Below, in pieces: positions 47,499 to 60,585 of a stretch of 64,000 bases of DNA. Where the stretch lies: positions 335,058,583 through 335,122,582 of the forward strand of contig CM057337.1 in NCBI GenBank assembly GCA_030015575.1. Reading direction: 5' to 3'. The position numbers were made by a program, and so were the translations under genes. The notes beneath the pieces were generated by a model that saw only the letters and a program-made list of their open reading frames with translations, had not been told where the DNA came from and ran no database searches. How positions within the stretch are numbered: the stretch's first letter is position 1; each line of letters opens with the position of its first letter. The DNA is from Agapanthus africanus. Taxonomy: Eukaryota > Streptophyta > Magnoliopsida > Asparagales > Amaryllidaceae.

Positions 47499-47923
47499 AT
47501 CGGGAGTTTCAAGTGTTGAAATTTGCAATGAGATTGCATACCTTCTATGTGATAGTTGGATCCCGATACCCACTGCGAGTAATTGTTACTCCTGGGAGAG
47601 TTTTGCACTTTGCAATTAGCCGATCAAGTAGGTGTCTAGAAAGGTGTCAACGGGGTTACGCCTCTGGGAAAACGAGGTTTACAGTAATTAGGTCCGTGCG
47701 AAAGCACGAGGAACCTCCCTCAAAGTACCGACACTGGCCTGGCTGAAAGATTGGCAAACTTGTAGAGTGTAATTAATCCCGGCTAGTCTTTCCTTTTAGG
47801 GTTTGAAGGAAGATTTGATAAAAACAGTGGGAGCCATCCTGATTAGATAAAATATATAACCAATCTGATCTTGCAAGAGCGCACGCAGAGTGTTTTCTTC
47901 TCTCTCTCTCCTGGTAGCGACCA
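47499..47923 (+). other. copia-A leader, right part, resuming after copia-B
   Basis: Continues the leader directly: the join matches 59797-60206 of copia-D in reverse. It ends in a CT-rich run (47893-47911) where gag begins in the family. Confidence 0.75.
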
Positions 47924-50711
47924 TATCACGCCTTAATCAAGATAATAAAATGGATGTATTGACCGAACCCGCTTGTTATACTGAGCCGGGGAACGTTGGT
48001 CCCGCTCCAACTTATAATTGTTATAAGACAGAGCAGGAAATAGGGGAATACCAGAATTCCTATGCCGCCCAAACGAAGAAAGTGCATATGATGCATCTCC
48101 TTCGGGTGTGTTCATTACAAAGAACTGTTTCTCAGTATCCTCTGCATCCTGGGTATATGATACCGGATCATGATCCCAGATATGTAATTTGTTACATAGG
48201 GCTACAAAAAGGTAGAAAAACTGAGAACGGGTGATAAGTTTCATGAGGCAGAAAACGGGGCAAGTGTTGCAGCCAAGTCTGTTGGTCACTGTCACCCTGT
48301 ATTACGAATACATTGATTCTGAACAAATGCTATTAGATACCGAACCTGATATACAAAATCATATCAATCTCTTTATTAGTAAAGAAAGGATATAATTTTG
48401 TATTGATGGATAATGTTTGAACATTTCCTATATCAAAAGTTGATCGGTTCAGGCACGTTATCTAAAAGCATTAACGTTCTAAATCAAACTACAGTTCCTA
48501 GTATACTGAACACACACAAGAAGAAGAGTTCAGAAATGAACGAATTCTTCTTGAGGCATTATAGACTAGGTCATATCAATGCGACCCGACTGGCTGAAGT
48601 TACATTTAGATGTATATTTAAATCAGCTTGAATTTACATCTTGTGAAACTTGCCAGTCATGTCACAAAGATAATATGACCATAGCTCTGTTTATTGGAAA
48701 CAGAGAAAGAGTTAATGAACTCTTGGGACTGATGCATGATGATGTATGTAAGGTCTCCTGTCTACACATGCCAGGACTGGTTCTTTATACTTCATTATAT
48801 TCTCTGATGATCTCTCATGATTCAGTCATATATTCCTGTTGAAATATAAGTCCGAACCTTTTGAGGTATTCACAGAATATAAGTAGGAAGTAGAGAACCA
48901 AAATACGGGTATAAGTATTATGTCCTATGATGAGATCAGGGAGGAGAATACTTGTGCATAGCATTCCTGGACTATTCTAAAAGAAAATGGGATTCTCTCT
49001 CAGCATTACTCCTCCGTATAAACCATAGCACGATGGTATATCGGGGCGGAGCAATCACACCCTATATGATAAGGTGTGCTCTATGATGAGTACTACTGAG
49101 TTACCTATTTCCTTTTTGGGAGTTATGCGCTTGAGAAGCTGCATACCTATTGAATAGGGTTCCAATCAAATCAGTTGCCTACCGCTGCATATATGATATG
49201 GAAAGGGAAGAGCCCATATCTTAAGCTAGTTAAGATTTGGGGTTGACCGGCCTATGTCTAAAAGCAAAATCCGGACAAGCTCGAGGCAAGGGCTGTAATG
49301 TAGAACTGGAAAGGTTCCAGCTATACAAACTACAGCAGATGATTTGACAGAACCAAAGGATTCTATAGTCCCCGACGAACCTCAGCCTCTCCGCCGATCT
49401 GGTAGGGTTCCTCGCCTGCCTGAGAGATACCTCGGTTTCTCGATGACAGTGGGAGCAAGGATTGCATCATGAGATGATGACCCAACTAGATTCGAGCAAG
49501 CCATCAAGAGTAGGGACTCTGTAAGAATGGCTGGATGCTTAGCGATCTGAGAAGGAATCCATACACACCAGCAAAGTATGGACTTTGGTTGCGATATCTG
49601 AAAGGTTAAATCCCCATCAGGAGCAAGTATATCTTGAGAAGATTACTTGGTGTAGATAGACAAGTTGAGACTTTCAAAGCTAGACTTGTTAAAGGTTTTC
49701 GTCATCGACCAGGCACGGATAATGATGAAACCTTTTCCAGGGACTATGCTTAAGTCCATCCAGATCCTACTTGCCACGGCTACATACCTTGACTACGATA
49801 TCTGGTGGTTGGGTGCCATGACTACTTTTCTAAATATTGATTTAGAAGAGAACGTCTATAAGAACACAGCCAGAGTTCCTCATAGACAGTGGGTGCAGCG
49901 GAAACGTGTGCAAGATGCTTTATAGGATAAAGCAGGCATCGCGGAGTTGGAACATCTGTTTTGATGGATTAGTCAAAGAAGTTGACATCATCAAAATGGT
50001 AGATGAACCTTGTATAAACAAAAAGGTAGTAGGGAGTATGGTGTCGATCCTCGTAGAGTACGTGGATGACATACTCTTGTTAGGGAAGGAGTTTCCTATG
50101 CTACGCTCGATCAATCTCCGCTTATCACAATGATTTTCCATATAGGATCAAAGTGATACCTACTAAATCCTAAGCTTTGGATCTATGAGATAGATCTAAT
50201 TGAATGTTAGGATACTCACTAGTTGTAGTGAGATGGTATCAATCGATCCTGGGGAGAATCACTGGAAGTGTTTCAGGGTGATAAAGACGACTGAATGTCA
50301 GTCACAGGCACTGTCTTTACCCTCAGTAAAGGGACGGTATGTTGGAAGAGTTCCAAGCTCGATACCGTGGCAAACTAGACGATAAAGGCTGGTAACATCG
50401 CTATTAAAGATACTACCAAAGAGGAAGTTTGGGTGTATATTGGTTCATAAGATGAACTAGGTTCCTGCCATTGTATGACAATGGAAGCGTGGCTTCGACC
50501 CTGGAACCCTGGTCCCATCAGTGACCCAGACATATTCTGAGGCAGCATCACCTGATCATGGAGATAGTTGATCTCCAGGGTGATCGAGGTTAGGAGAGTA
50601 GACTCAGAGGACAACACGGCGGATCCACTCACGAAGGCCTTTTCCCAAAGAGAGACTTTTATGGGATGGTTGAGTATGTGATACTGCAACCACTGCTACA
50701 GATGGCCCTAG
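47924..50711 (+). pseudogene. copia-A gag-pol remnants
   Basis: Short stretches are recognisable as copia integrase (around 48430-49020) and reverse transcriptase (around 49740-50130, with a YVDDIL motif). No long frame survives; the region is broken in many places. It matches 57000-59790 of copia-D closely. Confidence 0.8.
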
Positions 50712-50725
50712 TGCAAGTGAGAGAT
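50712..50725 (+). other. copia-A polypurine tract
   Basis: AAGTGAGAGAT lies directly before the 3' LTR, matching AAGTGGGAGA of the other copies. Confidence 0.75.
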
Positions 50726-52940
50726 TGTTAGTTATATGTATGCCCTAGAGGCCATTACTGTACATTGGATGTATATTGTAGTGGATGCTGGGACATATAT
50801 AGGTAGGACTTTCTTGCTCGACATGATAGTACGCTATCTGGTTGCACTTTATCTTAACATGTATACTTTCTGTCTCTCTGATTACATGTTGATAAAGCCC
50901 ATAGGATGTGTACTCGACTTCCAGGACTATGATGTATATCATACTAGTGGGGCCTGGGTAGTCCATGAGTACATCCTTGAAATGTTCCTAGTCGAGGGAA
51001 TATCGAGACGGGGCATCGATATTCCAGAGTAGACTAGTGCATATCTTCTCGACCCATGCGATGGGCGATGGATGATCCCATATCCATTGGTGTTTGACAT
51101 CGAAGATGGTATGCGGGCGCTCAGTGGAGACTGGGTACACTGAACGGACTCGCCGAGAACTCCCAGATGGTATTATACCTCACGTCAGATGGCAGTTCTC
51201 TGGTGACACTGGTACAGCTTAGTCTGTTGACCCGAGATCGTCATAGAGTCTTGTGTGTCTCCCACTGTGCTTTGATTTCCACCCTACCACGGCTCTACTG
51301 AATCGTGCAAACAGGTGGTTTTTGGGTACAGTCCCGATTCACATGGAGGCAATGAGCGATAGGAGGGGATTCGTCTCTCCCGGTATTGGGGGTTGATGTT
51401 GTGCTATGCTCGACTGGCCATAACAGGAAATCCCTGGCCAGGGTTGCAGTGATATATTGGTAAGAGTTATCAGTAGTTTCACGAATGTTATGGACCTCAA
51501 GTCGGCATGACTTATCGAGCTATTGGGGTCTGACGTTTACCACCCCTAGGCGAGATATGCGACATATCAGACGAACAGACCGGACTGTACGGTAAGTGTT
51601 ACTGGTTGGATTCACAGGAGTGTGAGCGGGCTTGCTCGTCGATCTTCTGATCGCTCAATACCCGGGTGGCCGTTACGTTTAGCAGACCGCTTGCGGCTTG
51701 TGGGTGCTTGATATGATCATCATCCGCTACCGGCGTATTGACGAGTCTTTAGAGTCCTACACAGAGGTTTCCTGGCTCAAGCGAAACGAAATAGGAGCGC
51801 ATATGAGATATGTGCGGGACCGAGAATAATGCGTGTATATGATACCGTATTCCATTCTCGCGATGAATGTATCGATTGGTTATATGCGATATAACCTGGT
51901 TATCGAATCGAGGATTGATTCGAGAAGCCGATACATTGGATACTAGCCGGTTATATGCGATATGACCGGATCATTGAATCAAGTGTTGATTTAATGATTT
52001 ATTGTATAATTATATATTTGATTTTCATTAACTAGTATTGGTTCACTTTAAATGGATTTTCTCACTTGAATTGTGCAAGTTGTATATGTGATATACTTTT
52101 GTGCACAAGATTGTATCATGTTTGATGATACTTGCTCTTTTGGGTTTGTGTAAAGATTAAACCATGTTTAGTGAATGGTTAGGGTTTCTTTTCTCTTATT
52201 TATTTATCCATTTATTATTGTTTTGGAAAAGATAAAGAGGACAAGAAATGGTGGCTTATTTTGTTTCTTCTTTGAAGCTTCTTGAAGCTTTGAATAAGTC
52301 TACCATTCTTGTCTCTTCTTTAACCCTAACCACTCATCTAAACCTTAGTTAAATCTCTACACTTAACTATAGTTGAAGTCATGATAAGTATTGATTTAAT
52401 TATCTCATTTTAAAAAAAAAAAACTTATCATAACTTCTTCTTCTTCTTCATCTTCTTCCTCCATGAAGAAAGCTTGTTACTCCAATGGCAAGTGATGAAA
52501 ACTAGTGAGAAATCCAATTCTAAAGTGAACCCACATCCTATTTCTTCATCCTCTACCTCTTGCCAAGTAGTATAGGGTGTTTCCTTCACAAGTTTTCTTG
52601 ACTTGGTGAAGTTGGAGCTTGATCTAGCGATGCTTCGACGTAGATCATCTTCGGCATGGACATCGACGACCAAGCTCGCCTATTCTCCGATGAAGCCGAC
52701 GTTAGAGCCCGGAATTTGTTTTGGACAGCGAGAGGACTTCATTGCGGAGCTATGGAGGTGGAGCACCGGATCTACAAAGGTTGTATTTCCGTATTCTCTT
52801 AGTAAAGTAGTTTACTAGTTGCTTTTTCGCCTATTTATCTAGTTAACGATCCGTATTAGGGTTAATAGGCACTTGTAAAATTTCAATTGGCCATGTTTGA
52901 TCACTTGTGAGACTCTATTAGAGTGCCTAGGAACCCTACA
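50726..52940 (+). repeat. copia-A 3' LTR (2215 bp)
   Basis: TGTTAGTTATATG...AACCCTACA, matching 21928-24143 with about 1% differences. It is followed by the GTAGG duplication. Confidence 0.95.
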
Positions 52941-52945
52941 GTAGG

Positions 52946-53598
52946 TGGTGACACCACCGCATCTGCAGGTATGTTTATATATGCTATAGTGCATGCATAT
53001 TGATTTAGAATGTTATATTATTGATCTACACATTCTTTTTGCAATTACTTATATAATCTATTTTTAATTGTCTAATTATAGGTGGTGCGTCCACATCTGA
53101 CGCTGGGGCTACTCCTGCCGCTTCTGTACCCTCCGCATCGTCTGTAGGTTAGTATGAATAAATATAAAATATTTATTCATTTTACATATGCTCTATAGAA
53201 TAAATATGAACTTCATGGAAATTTAGCGTCAATGTTTATTTTCTAGTTGGAGGGGATGCGTCCGCATCCGGGACACCGGCTGTTCCTCACCGGAGGAACT
53301 ATCGTCCCGCTCGTGCTGCTGCCCGGGCCCAGGCTCGTGCTATAGTCACCGGAGGTATATATCACACTTCAATTTTCGTTTAACCTTGATTTCTTAATAC
53401 AATTTTGTCTTAATATTGATTGTCTTGATATTTCTTGCAAACGCAGGGCCTCCCCATCCCTAGAGGGGGACTCGAGGCCCGAATCAGTCCCATAGGCTGA
53501 GGCCTGACAGAGCTAGGGGGAGGCAGCATTCCCCCTCTTTTTTACCCTTGATTATCGCTATACCGGTCTTCATGCCGAGAGGTTCAGCCGGTATATGG
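52946..53598 (+). pseudogene. CACTA repeated small exons, right part
   Basis: The exon cut by copia-A resumes here and ends at 52968. Further exons are inferred at 53082-53147, 53247-53354 and from 53447, all with AG/GT borders. They encode variants of G-G-D-A-S-T-S-G. The introns between them share words (GTATGTTTATATATG, GCATATTGATTTAGAATG, TTGTCTA), so exon and intron were duplicated together. The last exon reaches 53598, where copia-E begins. Confidence 0.6.
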
Positions 53599-53653
53599 TG
53601 TTGGATATATGTATGCCCTAGAGGCCATTATGTGATAGAGGATGTATTTATAC

Positions 53654-53702
<49 letters not shown>

Positions 53703-54779
53703 GTGTACATTCTTGCTCGACATGATAGTATGCTATCTGGTTCTACTTTATCTGACATGTTGATTTGATCATGCTTTTATTCATTCATACATGCTGATAA
53801 AGCCCTGAGGATATCGGCTTGACTACAGTGATTATGATAGAGATCATACTAGTGGGACATCTATAGTTTATAAGCATACCCTGAAATGTCCCTAGTCGGA
53901 GGTGTATCTAGACGGGGCATCGATATACCAGAGTAGACTAGCGTATATATACCAGACCCATGTGATGGGCGATGGATGTTCCCACATTCATCGATGTTTG
54001 ACATCAAGATCGTAAACGGGTGCTCAGTGGTGACTGGGTACACTGGATGGACTCACCGAGAACTCCTATATGGAATTATATCTATCGTCGGATAGAAGTT
54101 CTTAGGTGACACTGGTACATGTTAGACTGTAGACCCGAGATCGTCATAGAGTCTTGTGTGCTCTCCCACTGTACTTTGATTACCACCCTACCACGGCTCT
54201 ACTGAGTCGTGTAAACAGGTGGCCATTGGGTACAGTCCTGAGACACACGAAGGCGATGAGTGATAGGAGGGGTTTCTTCTCTCCCGGTATTGGGAGTTGA
54301 TGCTGTGCTGTGCTCGACTGGTTATATCAGTAAGTCCCTGGCCAGGGCTGCTGAGATTTGCTGATAAGTGTTATCAGTAGTTTCTCGATCTATTATAGAC
54401 CATTCACCGGCACGACTTATTGAGTTATTGGGATCGACGTGACCATCCCTAGGCTCGATATACAGCATATCTGACGAAGAGACCGGACTGTACGGTAGTA
54501 TTGCCGGTTGGCTCGACGGGAGTTGTAGCAGGTTCGCTTGTTTTCTTCTGATCGCTCAATACCCGGGTGGCCGTTACGTTTAGCTGACCGCTTGCGGCTT
54601 GGGGGTGCTTGATACGATCATCATCCGCTGCCGGCGTATTGACGAGTCTTAGAGTCCCACAAAGGAGTTACCTAGTCCAGGCGAAACGTTGTGGTGCGCG
54701 TATGCGATATGCGCTTGGACCCGATTAAAATGCGCGTATAGGATACCGTATATTGATCGGGCGGCTTGCTTTTGGTGGG
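53599..54779 (+). mobile_element. copia-E: LTR fragment in the CACTA element, split by copia-D
   Basis: Begins TGTTGGATATATGTATGCCC, with the family word GCCCTAGAGGCC, and is collinear with the first half of the copia-A LTR at moderate divergence. A (TA)n run lies at about 53658-53699. The rest is presumably beyond copia-D, outside the window. The 5 bases before it are TATGG; the matching duplication cannot be checked here. Confidence 0.85.
53658..53699. repeat. (TA)n microsatellite in copia-E
   Basis: About 20 uninterrupted TA units at a place where the copia-A LTR has only a short ATATAT. Confidence 0.9.
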
Positions 54780-56990
54780 TGTAGGGTTCCTAGGCACCCT
54801 AGTGAGGGCTCACAAGTGATCAAACATGCACAAATCAAATTTTACGGGTGCCTACAAACCCTAATACGGATCGTTTACTAGATATCTAGGCGAAACAAGC
54901 ATGTAAACGGAAATGTATCTAAAGGAAAGTGACTACAACCTTTGTAGATCCGTTCCACCACCTCCTAAGCTCCGTGATGAAGTCCCCTCGCTGTCCAAAT
55001 CATATCTTGGGCTCTAGCGTCGGCTTCATCGGAGAAAAACGGGCTAGGTCATCGACGACGATGCCGAAGATGATCTACGTCGAGGCATCGCTAGATCAAG
55101 CTCCAACTTCACCAAGTCAAGAAAACTTGTGAAGGAAACACCCTATACTACTTGGAAAGAGGTAGAGGATGAAGAAATAGGAAGTGGGTAGACTTTAGAT
55201 TTGGATTTCACACACTTTTTCATCAATCACCATTGATGTAGCAAGCTTTCTTCTCATGGAGGAAGAAGAAGAAGATGAAGAAAAAGAATATGATAAGTAT
55301 TAAGTAAATGATAAATAAATCAATACTTATCATTTACTAACCCTTGGTTAGTTGTAGAGAATGGACCATGGTTAACTTGAATGGTTAGGGTTAAGGATGA
55401 GACAAGAATGGTGGACTAATTCAAAGCTTCAAGAATCTTCAACTAGCAAACAAAATTAGCAACCATTCTTTTCTCATCTTTTTTTCCAAAATAAATAAAT
55501 AAATAAAAAAGAAAAAAGAAAACCCTAATCATAATCTTAACCATGGTCTAATTCTTTACACTAACCCTAGCTTGCATGTATCATCAAACATGATACAATC
55601 ATGTGCACAAAATATATCACATATGCAATGTGCACAAACCAAGTGAGTAAATCCATTTAAAGTGAACCAATACTAGTTAATGCAAAGTAATATATCAAAT
55701 ATATAATTATACATTAAATCATTAAATCAACACTTGATTCAATGATCCGGTCATGTCGCATATAACCGGCTAGTATCCAATGTATCGGCTTATCGAATCA
55801 ATCCTTGATTCGATAACTAGGTTATATCGCATACAACCATTCGACACATTCATCGCGAGAATGAAATACGGTATCACATACACGCATTATTCTCGGTCCC
55901 GCACATATCTCATATGCGCTCCTATTTCGTTTCGCTTGAGCCAGGAAACCTCTGTGTAGGACTCTAAAGACTCGTCAATACGCCGGTAGCGGATGATGAT
56001 CATATCAAGCACCCACAAGCCGCAAGCGGTCTGCTAAACGTAACGGCCACCCGGGTATTGAGCGATCAGAAGATCGACGAGCAAGCCCGCTCACACTCCT
56101 GTGAATCCAACCAGTAACACTTACCGTACAGTCCGGTCTGTTCGTCTGATATGTCGCATATCTCGCCTAGGGGTGGTAAACGTCAGACCCCAGTAGCTCG
56201 ATAAGTCATGCCGACTTGAGGTCCATAACATTCGTGAAACTACTGATAACTCTTACCAGTATATCACTGCAACCCTGGCCAGGGATTTCCTGTTATGGCC
56301 AGTCGAGCATAGCACAACATCAACCCCCAATACCGGGAGAGACGAATCCCCTCCTATCGCTCATTGCCTCCATGTGAATCGGGACTGTACCCAAAAACCA
56401 CCTGTTTGCACGCCTCAGTAGAGCCGTGGTAGGGTGGAAATCAAAGCACAGTGGGAGACACACAAGACTCTATGACGATCTCGGGTCAACAGACTAAGCT
56501 GTACCAGTGTCACCAGAGAACTGCCATCTGACGTGAGGTATAATACCATCTGGGAGTTCTCGGCGAGTCCGTTCAGTGTACCCAGTCTCCACTGAGCACC
56601 CGTATACCATCTCCGATGTCAAACACCAATGGATATGGGATCATCCATCGCCCATCGCATGGGTCGAGAAGATATACGCTAGTCTACTCTGGAATATCGA
56701 TGCCCCGTCTCGATATTCCTTCGACTAGGAACATTTCAAGGATGTACTCATGGACTACCTAGGCCCCACTAGTATGATCTACATCATAGTCCTGGAAGTC
56801 GAGTACACATCCTATGGGCTTTATCAACATGTAATCAGAGAGACAGAAAGTATACATGTTAAGATAAAGTGCAACCAGATAGCGTACTATCATGTCGAGC
56901 AAGAAAGTCCTTCCTATGTATGTCCCAGCATCCACTACAATATACATCCAATGTACAGTAATGGCCTCTAGGGCATACATATAACTAACA
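54780..56990 (-). repeat. copia-D 3' LTR (2211 bp)
   Basis: Plus-strand bounds TGTAGGGTTCCTAGG...CATATAACTAACA. It is the same subfamily as the copia-A LTRs but visibly more diverged from them than its own two LTRs are from each other. Confidence 0.95.
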
Positions 56991-59795
56991 ATATCCCACT
57001 TGCACTAGGGCCATCTGTAGCAGTGGTTGCAGTATCACATACTCAACCATCCCCTAAAAGTCTCTCTTTGGGAAAAAGGCCTTCGTGAGTGGATCCGCCG
57101 TGTTGTCCTCTGAGTCTTCTCTCCTAACCTCGATCACCCTGGAGATCAACTATCTCCATGATCAGGTGATGCTGCCTCAGAATTTGTCTGGGTCACTGAT
57201 GGGACCAGGGTTCCAGGGCCAAAGCCACACTTCCATTGTCATACAATGGCAGGAACCTAGTTCATCTTATGAACCAATATACACCCAAACTGCCTCTTTG
57301 GTAGTATCTTTAATAGCGATGTTACCAGCCTTTATCTTCTAGTTTGCCACGGTATCTAGCTTGGAACTCTTCCAACATACCGTCCCTTTACTGAGGGTAA
57401 AGACAATGCCTGTGACTGACATTCAGTCGTCTTTATCACCCTGGAACTCTTCCAGTGATTCTCCCCAGGATCGATTGATACCATCTCACTATACCTAGTG
57501 AGAACCCTAATATCCCTTTAGATCTATCTCATAGGTCCAAATCTCAGGATTTAGGAGGTATCATCTTTATCCTATTTGGAGAATCTCTGTGATAATAGGA
57601 GATTGATCGATCGTAGTATAGGAAACTCTTTTCCTATCAAGAGTATGTTGTCTACGTACAATATGAAGATGACCACCTTACTCTCTACTACCCTTTTGTA
57701 TATACAAGGTTCGTCTACAATTTTGATGAAGTCAAACACTTTGACTATCACATCAAAACAGACGTTCCAACTCCGCGATGCCTGCTTCATTATGTAAAGC
57801 AACTTGCACACGTTTCCGCTGCTCCCACTGTTTACGAAGACCTCTGGCTGTGTTCTTATAGACGTTCTCTTCTAAATCAGTATTTAGAAAAGCAGTCATG
57901 GCACCCAACCGCCAGATATCGTAGTCATGGTATGTAGCCGTGGTAAGTAGGATCTGGACAGACTTAAGCATAGCTACTGGAAAAAGGTTTCATCATTATC
58001 CACGCCTGGTCGATGACGAAAACCTTTAACAAGTCTAGCTTTGAAAGTCTCAACTTTTCCATCTACATCAAGTAATCTTCTCAAGATATACTTTCTCCTG
58101 ATGGGGATTTAACCCTTCAGATATCGCAACCAAAGTCCATACTTTGCTGGTGTACATGGATTCCATCTCAGATCGCTAAGCATCCAGCCATTCTTACAGA
58201 GTCCCTACTCTTGATGGCCTGCTCGAATCTAGTTGGGTCATCATCTCATGATGCAATCCTTGCTCCCACTGTCATCGAGAAACCGAGGTATCTCTCAGGC
58301 AGGCGAGGAACCCTACCAGATCGGCGGAGAGGCTGAGGTTCGTCGGGGACTATAGAATCCTTTGGTTCTGTCAAATCATCTGCTGTAGTTTGTATAGCTG
58401 GAACCTTTCCAGTTCTACATTACAGACCTTGCCTCGATCTTGTCCGGATTTTGCTTTTGACATAGGCCGGACAATCCCAAATCTTAACTTACTTAAGAGA
58501 TAGGATCTTCCCACACCATATCTTATATGGAGTGGTAGGCAGTGATTTGATTCGAACCCTATTCAATAGGTATGCAGCTTCTCAAGCGCATAACTCCCAA
58601 AAAGGAAACAGGTAACTCAGCAGTACTCATCATAGAGCACACCTTATCCTATAGGGTGTGATTGCTCCGTCCCGATACACCAATGTGCTATGGTTATTTG
58701 GAGGAGTAATGCTGAGAGAGAATCTCATTCTCCTTTAGAATAATCCAGGAATTCCATGCACAAGTATTCTCCTCCTTGATCTCATCAAAGGACATAATAC
58801 TTATACCCGGTTGTTGGTTCTCTACTTCTAACTTATATTCTGTGAATACCTCAAAAGGTTCGGACTTATGTTTCAACAGGAACATATGACTGAATCTTGA
58901 GAGATTATCAGAGAATATAATGAAGTATAAAGAACCAGTCCTGACATGTGTAGACAGGAGGCCTTACATACATCATTATGTATCGGTCCCAAGAGTTTAC
59001 TAACTCTTCCTCTGTTTCCAATAAACAGAGCTATGGTCATCTTATCTTTGTGACATGACTGGCAAGTTTCACAAGATGTAAATTCAAACTGATTTAAATA
59101 TGCATCTAAAATGTAACTTCAGCCAGTCGGGTCGCATTGATATGACCTAGTCTACAATGCCTCAAGAATGATTCGTTCATTTCTGAACTTTTCCTCTTGC
59201 GTGTGTTCTGTATACTAGGAACTGTAGTTTGATTTAGAATGTCAATGCTTTTAGATAACGTGCCTGAACCGATCAACTTTTGATATATGAAATGTTCAAA
59301 ACATTATCCATCAATACAAAATTATATCCTTTCTTTACTAATAAAGAGACTGATATGATTTTGTATATCAGGTTCGGTATCTAATAGCATTTGTTCAGAA
59401 TCAATGTATTGGTAATACAGGGTGACAGTGACCAACAGACTTGGCTGCAACACTTACCCCGGTTTCTGTCTCATGAAACTTATCACCCGTTCTCAGTTTT
59501 TCTACCTTTTTGTAGCCCTATGTAACAGCTTACATATCTGGGATCCTGATCCGGTATCATATACCCAGGATTCAGAGGATACAGAGATACAGTTCTTTGT
59601 AATGAACATACCCGAAGGAGATGCATCATATGCACTTTCTTCGTTTGGGCGGCATGGGAAATCTGGTATTCCCTAATTTCCTGCTCTGTCTTATAACAAT
59701 TATAAGTTGGAGCGGGACCAACGTTCCCCAGCTCAGTATAACAAGCGGGTTCGGTCAATACATCCATTTTATTATCTTGATTAAGGCGTGATATG
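56991..59795 (-). pseudogene. copia-D gag-pol remnants
   Basis: After a polypurine tract (CAAGTGGGATAT on the minus strand, 56991-57004) come remnants of reverse transcriptase (around 57570-57970, with a YVDNIL-like site) and integrase (around 58600-59200). It is broken in many places and very similar to copia-A's remnants. Confidence 0.8.
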
Positions 59796-60236
59796 GTCGC
59801 TACCAGGAGAGAGAGAAAAGAAAACACTCTGCGTGCGCTCTTGCAAGATCAGATTGGTTATATATTTTATCTAATCAGGATGGCTCCCACTGTTTTTATC
59901 AAATCTTCCTTCAAACCCTAAAAGGAAAGACTAGCCGGGATTAATTACACTCTACAAGTTCGCCAATTTTTCAGCCAGGCCAGTGTCGGTACTTTGAGGG
60001 AGGTTCCCCGTGCTTTCGCACGGACCTAATTACTGTAAACCTCGTTTTCCCAGAGGCGTAACCCCGTTGACACCGTTCTAGACACCTACTTGATCGGCTA
60101 ATTGCAAAGTGCAAAACTCTCCCAGAAGTAACAATTACTCGCAGTGGGTATCGGGATCCAACTATCACATAGAAGGTATGCAATCTCATTGCAAATTTCA
60201 ACACTTGAAACTCCCGATAATGGGTTTTACCCCTAG

Positions 60237-60448
60237 CACCTATGACCTTGGCTAAGGTCAACAAATCATAGGTACTAGTCAAGTTCTACCCGTCATTTCG
60301 TGATTAATTAGACCCACCCACATGACCCTTGGCTAAGGTCAACAAAGCCACATGACTGTCCTAACTAATCGCATCATATGCTGTGTAGGAAGACACCACT
60401 TAGCTACCGTACACTGTGCCTTGACTATGGTCAACAAACACAGCACGA
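60237..60448 (-). other. Three gag-proximal hairpins, copia-D
   Basis: Each block has CCTTGGCTAAGGTCAACAAA or a close variant, enclosed by CCTATGA/TCATAGG, CATG/CATG and GTGC/GCAC. Confidence 0.7.
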
Positions 60449-60585
60449 ATACTAAGTACTCTACTTCCTCAAATGACGGAGGGTTGCGAATGGTTTTTGT
60501 GAAAACCTTTAACGCTTTGAACTTGATCTCGTTGCGGAATCAAATGGTTTTTAAATGGAATGTTTTTGAAGCTTTTCTATTTTTG

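Larger units (their letters stand above)
21928..52940 (+). mobile_element. copia-A: Angela/BARE-like copia element, coding region broken
   Basis: Two 2.2-kb LTRs in plus orientation flank the element, with a perfect GTAGG target duplication (21923-21927 and 52941-52945). It contains an initiator-Met primer site, a polypurine tract and pol remnants in the same orientation. Without the nested copia-B its internal part is about 5.9 kb, the same as copia-D. The coding region is broken in many places and shorter than in copia-B. The LTRs differ at about 20-25 sites (about 1%), roughly 0.4 million years at 1.3e-8 per site per year. It inserted into an exon of the CACTA element. Confidence 0.93.
14168..53598 (+). 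mobile_element. CACTA (En/Spm) DNA transposon, interrupted by nested copia elements
   Basis: The left terminus starts CACTACTACAA. Own sequence is seen at 14168-21927 and 52946-53598; the right terminus is not in the window. The element carries subterminal palindromes, a TATA box, a G-rich minisatellite, a 602-bp tandem array, a decayed TNP2 transposase and a series of small repeated exons. Copia-A split it at 21927/52941 with a GTAGG duplication, and copia-E entered at 53599. In-frame stops in TNP2 indicate that this copy cannot make a normal transposase. Confidence 0.88.
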
